This document shows positions 60,261-64,000 of a stretch of DNA of 64,000 bases, one piece after another. Where the stretch lies: the NCBI GenBank assembly GCA_017519885.1, contig JAFWRO010000015.1, positions 186,001 through 250,000 on the forward strand. The letters run 5' to 3'. Made by a program: the position numbers and the translations under genes. Every line of letters starts with the position of its first letter. Within the stretch, counting starts at the first letter, position 1. The DNA comes from Liminaster sp017519885. Lineage in GTDB: Bacteria > Bacteroidota > Bacteroidia > Bacteroidales > UBA3663. The notes under the pieces were generated by a model that saw nothing but the letters and a program-made list of their open reading frames with translations, was not told the DNA's origin and did not search any database.

Positions 60261-61850
60261 ATGAACTACCGTTCTCTAACTTCATCTGAAATCAAGGCCT
60301 TGCAGGACCAGGGATGTTCTGCAAAGGATTGGGCCGACATTCAGGTCGCCGATCCGTTCGTTCTCTCGCAGGTCAGCAATGTCCGTTTCACAGGAAAGGT
60401 TTACTTGGGGGCAAATGTGACCCTCGACAATATACGCAATTTAGGCACAAGCGGCAATACTACCTTTGCCAATGGCATTGAGGTCAGTGTGCTGAAGGAA
60501 GATGGTGGACTTGAAGTGATTCTCTACGATGGCTTGACGTCGATGGAGGCAGCTTTTGAGGTGATTGAGGCACGCCGTGAACCAGAACTTGTGGCTATGC
60601 TGCATCAGAAAGCGCGCAATTATGCCGAAAGCATTCGTTGTGATGGCACCATCATCGAAGATGGCTGCTGCGTGAGCGATGTTCGCGAAATCAAGGATGT
60701 CCATCTCGGTCCCAATACGAAGGTGGAGGGCGCAGTTCGCTTGGTCGATGTCAGCGTCGTCAGTCTTCCTGATGCGCCCAGTTTCATTGGCGATGGTGTA
60801 ATCCTTGAGCATGTCATCATTCTTTCGGACAGCAAGGTGGAGGATGCCGTGCAGATGGACAATAGTTTCGTGGGACAGGGCTGCCACATCGGTCGTCTCT
60901 ATTCGTCGGCCAACTCGTTGTTCTTCGCCAACTGCTTCTTCGAGAATGGTGAGGCCTGTGCCTATTTCGCAGGTCCATATAGTGTAAGCCACCACAAGGC
61001 CACCCTGATGATTGGTTGCATCACATCGTTCTTCAACGCTGGCTCGGTCAGCAATCAGAGCAACCATTCCTATAAGACCGGACCCAACAAGTACGGTCAG
61101 TTGCAGCGTGGCTGCAAACTGGGCAGTTCTAGCTACGTTTATTGGCCCATGCAGGTGGGTGTGTTCAGCACCGTCATTGGTCATCATACGGGACACGAGG
61201 ATTTCCGCGATCTTCCCTTCTCACTCATCACCGAGGATGGAAATGGAAAGACCGTCGTCGTGCCTGGTCAGAATCTCGGCAGCGTAGGTACACGTCGTGA
61301 TGCCAACAAGTGGCCTAAACGCGACAAGCGTTCCAACATTCCGGGTGCTCGGCGCGACCTGCTTAACTTCACGCTTTTTAACCCCTATAGCATCGGATAT
61401 ATCCTTCGTGGTATGAAGATTCTCAAGAAACTCAAGAACACTGGAGAAACCGATTTCCAGGGCTGCGCCATCAATCCTCGTCACATCAAGCGTGGCTTGG
61501 ATCGCTATCAGCAGGCTGTCGACATGTACATAGGTCAGCAGTTGCAGCAGTTCGAGGCGCTCGGTATCATCGATCAGGAGCCAGGCGAGGAGGGTGCCGG
61601 CGAATGGATTGACTACGGAGGAATGCTCGTTCCTCGCAAGGAGATGCTCGATACCTTGCGTGAAGGCAAGAGTTTTGAGGACTTGAAGCCGCAGCTCCAT
61701 ACTTTCGAATACAACTGGTTGGCTGCTCACTTCGATATTTCCGAGAAGGAGAGTCTCATCGAAGGTGGCAAGTCGGCTGCCGAAACTTGGAATGCAGCCC
61801 TCGATGCCGATGGAGAAATGGACATTGCAGCTTGCAATATTGATTTGTAA
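60261..61850 (+). CDS. DUF4954 family left-handed beta-helix protein
   Basis: A 529-aa protein of the DUF4954 family. It has hexapeptide-like turns over most of its length (NVRFTGKVYLGANVTLDNI, GDGVILEHVIILSDSKVEDA, LGSSSYVYWPMQVGVFSTVIG), as in left-handed beta-helices of acyltransferases and nucleotidyltransferases, and a conserved HHTGHEDFRDLPFSLI. The C-terminal 150 residues are helical. Function unknown; some members are annotated as UDP-sugar or acyl transferase-like. The longest frame adds 31 residues; ATG 61 bp downstream of the leader hairpin (60261) fits homologs (MNYRSLTSSEI). Confidence 0.85.
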   Translation: MNYRSLTSSEIKALQDQGCSAKDWADIQVADPFVLSQVSNVRFTGKVYLGANVTLDNIRNLGTSGNTTFANGIEVSVLKEDGGLEVILYDGLTSMEAAFEVIEARREPELVAMLHQKARNYAESIRCDGTIIEDGCCVSDVREIKDVHLGPNTKVEGAVRLVDVSVVSLPDAPSFIGDGVILEHVIILSDSKVEDAVQMDNSFVGQGCHIGRLYSSANSLFFANCFFENGEACAYFAGPYSVSHHKATLMIGCITSFFNAGSVSNQSNHSYKTGPNKYGQLQRGCKLGSSSYVYWPMQVGVFSTVIGHHTGHEDFRDLPFSLITEDGNGKTVVVPGQNLGSVGTRRDANKWPKRDKRSNIPGARRDLLNFTLFNPYSIGYILRGMKILKKLKNTGETDFQGCAINPRHIKRGLDRYQQAVDMYIGQQLQQFEALGIIDQEPGEEGAGEWIDYGGMLVPRKEMLDTLREGKSFEDLKPQLHTFEYNWLAAHFDISEKESLIEGGKSAAETWNAALDADGEMDIAACNIDL

Positions 61851-61897
61851 TACTGCACTCGTCTTTATCTTCGTTCTCTTCATTTATCAACTCATAT

Positions 61898-61933
61898 TGC
61901 TCCCTGTCTTTTTAAGTTCAAGGGAGCATTTTT
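61898..61933 (+). terminator. Terminator after the DUF4954 gene
   Basis: TGCTCCCT (61898-61905), 15-nt loop, AGGGAGCA (61921-61928), then TTTTT. The GH28 gene starts only 26 bp later, so its promoter must overlap this stem. Confidence 0.8.
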
Positions 61934-61958
61934 GTAAATCATTCAAGTTAGTAGAGGC

Positions 61959-63500
61959 ATGAAATTCTTCTACATTGCAATTTTCACCGTCCTATTGTTA
62001 GGGTCGTGTATTCGTCCAACGACAGAGGAACCGGTATTGTCCAGCCATCCTGCCGATAGCGTCTATACCATCAATGTGGCAGAAGCAGGAGCAGTAGGAG
62101 ATGGTCTGACACTGAATACCGTAGTCCTGCAGAAGTGCATCGACGAGGTGCATGCCCATGAAGGGGGAGGACGTGTCTATTTCGGCAGCGGAAAGTGGCT
62201 GTCGGGACTGTTACGGCTGAAAAGCAATGTGGAAATCTACCTTGATGCGGAAGCCACTTTGCTTGGTAGCACCAATCCGTACGATTATGATGGAGGCAGC
62301 GATGCAGTAGGCCGTCGAGGCGATGAGGATGTTCATTCGGGGCTCATCGTCAGTGATTCGGCGCAACACATCCGTATTGTCGGTCGTGGTACGGTGGATG
62401 CACAGGGTCTGGATCTTGCCTTGGCCATCGATAGCTTGCATCATATTGGCGAACGTGTCGATCCGAACTATAATTATCGCCGAATGCGTCCTTCGACTCG
62501 TCCGAAACTCTTCTTCCTGGCTGAGAGTGACAGCATCTTCATTCATGGCATCACCTTGAAGAACAGTGCGGGGTGGGGATTGTCGCTCCATGCTTCCACC
62601 AATGTCGTCGTGGATAGTGTGACGGTTGTGAATCGTGGCTTTTGGAATAATGATGGCATCGACATGAACGACTGCAAGCATGTCGTGGTGCGAAACTGTG
62701 ATGTGAATGCAGCTGACGATGGCATCTGCCTCAAAAGCGATAATCCCGAGAGTTGCTGCGAGGATATTCTGATTGAGGATTGTCGCATAGCTTCTTCGGC
62801 ATCTGCCGTGAAGTTTGGAACTGCTTCGTATGGCGGCTTCCGGAATGTGATCGTCCGTAACATCAAGGTCTATGACACCTTCCGTTCGGCCATTGCCCTG
62901 GAGACTGTCGATGGAGGAACGCTTGAGAATATTCTTGTCGAATACATCGAAGCGAAGAACACTGGCAATCCCATCTTTATCTGCCTGGGTGCACGTCATC
63001 CTTACGAGGGAAATGAACCTGGGAGAACGGGCGGCATTTGCCGGAATATCATCATCCGCCACTTGAAGGCCGAAGTGCCCTTCGGTCGTCCCGACGAAGC
63101 ATACGATTTGCGTGGTCCCGAAGTAAATTATTTCCACAATCCTTGGCCGTCCAGCATTGCAGGTCTTCCAGGGCAGTATATCGAGAATGTCATGATTGAG
63201 GATGTCGATATCCTTTATCCCGGCCGGGCGACCAAGGGAATGGCCTACGTGGGCCTCTATCGTGTCACCGAAGTGAATGAGGCTACCAATCAGTATCCCG
63301 AATTCTCGATGTATGGCGAACTGCCATCTTGGGCATTCTATGTGCGTCATGTGAAGGATATTATCTTCAAGGATATTACGGTGAGGTTGGCGGATAAGGA
63401 TTTCCGTCCTGCGTTCGTCTTCGACGACGTGAAAGGCCTGAAGATGGAACGCGTCAACCAACCGGAGAATCAGATTTTCAGAAATAACGTAACAGAATAG
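61959..63500 (+). CDS. GH28 polygalacturonase-like lipoprotein
   Basis: A 513-aa protein. A lipoprotein signal (MKFFYIAIFTVLLLGSC, lipid on C17) is followed by a right-handed beta-helix with the GH28 signatures: NNDGIDMND (NTD-like motif, about residue 225) and ADDGICLKS (catalytic DD, about 247). The third motif is SASAVKFGTASYGG, where typical endo-enzymes have GHG, so the histidine is not obvious; this pattern occurs in GH28 relatives of Bacteroidetes and suggests exo- or substituted-pectin activity. It would act at the cell surface or in the periplasm on fragments from the pectin locus. The GH92-type gene follows after 7 bp. Confidence 0.9.
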   Translation: MKFFYIAIFTVLLLGSCIRPTTEEPVLSSHPADSVYTINVAEAGAVGDGLTLNTVVLQKCIDEVHAHEGGGRVYFGSGKWLSGLLRLKSNVEIYLDAEATLLGSTNPYDYDGGSDAVGRRGDEDVHSGLIVSDSAQHIRIVGRGTVDAQGLDLALAIDSLHHIGERVDPNYNYRRMRPSTRPKLFFLAESDSIFIHGITLKNSAGWGLSLHASTNVVVDSVTVVNRGFWNNDGIDMNDCKHVVVRNCDVNAADDGICLKSDNPESCCEDILIEDCRIASSASAVKFGTASYGGFRNVIVRNIKVYDTFRSAIALETVDGGTLENILVEYIEAKNTGNPIFICLGARHPYEGNEPGRTGGICRNIIIRHLKAEVPFGRPDEAYDLRGPEVNYFHNPWPSSIAGLPGQYIENVMIEDVDILYPGRATKGMAYVGLYRVTEVNEATNQYPEFSMYGELPSWAFYVRHVKDIIFKDITVRLADKDFRPAFVFDDVKGLKMERVNQPENQIFRNNVTE

Positions 63501-63507
63501 ATAGCAT

Positions 63508-64000
63508 ATGAACACACGCAATTTGAAGAATCAAGCCCTTCTGCTATTGGGCATGACAGCCTTGATGGCTTGTACCGAGCAACCTGAGGCAAAGGATTAC
63601 ATGCAGTATGTCGATACCATGATAGGCACGGGAGCACACTACAGCGAGGATGCTGCCGGCCTTTGGGGTACGGAACGCAAACAAAAGCCCATCCCTACGA
63701 GCAAGAAGGGAACGATGGCAGGCTACGACCAGGCGCACGACCCGGGACAATGTATCCCGGCGGTCTTTGTGCCCCATGGCATGAACTTCTGGGTGGCTCA
63801 GACCGAAGATACTGAGCAGAAGGAGATATCGCCCTACTATTACCAGGATGAGGAGATACAGGGTTTTCGCAATAGTCATTGGATTGTAGGCGGCATGACG
63901 CAGGACTACGGCTCGTTCACCCTGATGCCTTTGGGTGGCGAACTGATCACCAATCCGTTGGCACGCGGATCAAAGTTCAGTCACGACAAGGAGGTATCTA
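63508..64000 (+). CDS. GH92-type glycosidase, N-terminal part (runs off window)
   Basis: The first 164 codons are visible. A lipoprotein signal (MNTRNLKNQALLLLGMTALM, lipobox LMAC) leads to the typical start of GH92 enzymes, DYMQYVDTMIGTGA, and on to VPHGMNFWVAQTED and FRNSHWIVGGMTQDYG, which forms part of the N-terminal sandwich. GH92 proteins are calcium-dependent exo-acting alpha-mannosidases of the cell envelope. The catalytic residues lie in the unseen part. Start ATG 63508, 7 bp after the GH28 stop: one operon. Confidence 0.85.
   Translation, partial: MNTRNLKNQALLLLGMTALMACTEQPEAKDYMQYVDTMIGTGAHYSEDAAGLWGTERKQKPIPTSKKGTMAGYDQAHDPGQCIPAVFVPHGMNFWVAQTEDTEQKEISPYYYQDEEIQGFRNSHWIVGGMTQDYGSFTLMPLGGELITNPLARGSKFSHDKEVS

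Noticed and set aside
1..64000. tRNA and rRNA genes
   Set aside because: No cloverleaf or T-loop GTTCGA pattern in proper context was seen; none reported.

Overview
The window reads as chromosomal DNA of a Bacteroidales bacterium, most likely Prevotella or a close relative. The evidence is the SusC/SusD pair, many -7 boxes of the Bacteroidetes type (TAnnTTTGC) instead of sigma70 -10 boxes, LytTR and LytS regulators, secreted proteins sharing a sorting-type C-terminal tail, and pectin-degrading enzymes. No rRNA, tRNA, complete insertion sequence or CRISPR array was seen.

Layout. (1) 1-9 kb is housekeeping and small accessory genes: the 3' end of feoB with a Cys-rich FeoB partner, a PNPOx-like protein and a cupin divergent from an HxlR regulator, a DUF445 membrane protein, a HipBA-type toxin-antitoxin pair, creD, and a LytTR regulator with a membrane protein. 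(2) 9-25 kb is an accessory region, AT-rich in large part. It holds a 505-aa orphan, a DUF4373 protein with a low-complexity linker, a stand-alone AraC-type DNA-binding protein followed by 11 dyad sites at 42-bp spacing, two DUF6140-like genes, zinc-ribbon and glycine-zipper proteins (one fused to two 4Fe-4S motifs), a methyltransferase, an EcsC-like protein, a DUF3791/DUF3990 module, and a cassette of two DprA-like (SLOG) proteins around an XRE regulator. (3) 25-41 kb is mostly core: a LytS/LytTR two-component system, a TolC-adaptor-RND efflux operon ending in a PII-like gene, a HerA-type ATPase, a membrane pyrophosphatase, a pRiA4b-ORF3/SEC-C protein and an AAA-ATPase/PD-(D/E)XK protein. (4) 41-57.5 kb, all on the minus strand, is a polysaccharide utilisation locus for pectin: SusC, SusD, three secreted proteins of unknown or beta-helix type, and a 1428-aa fusion of a family-1 pectate lyase with a CE8 pectin methylesterase. 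(5) 57.7-64 kb has a MATE transporter, NAD(P)H-hydrate dehydratase, a DUF4954 beta-helix protein, a GH28 polygalacturonase-like lipoprotein and the start of a GH92-type glycosidase.

How the parts work together. The locus at 41-57 kb, with the GH28 gene at 62 kb, suggests de-esterification, cleavage and import of homogalacturonan. The RND pump is probably made as one operon with its outer-membrane channel. The region most likely to hold undescribed biology is 11-18 kb, with the dyad array and the zinc-ribbon/ferredoxin/TerB-like proteins, followed by the SLOG-XRE-SLOG cassette at 22.6-24.9 kb. For several genes the longest open frame starts at or upstream of the promoter -7 box; there I used a downstream ATG.
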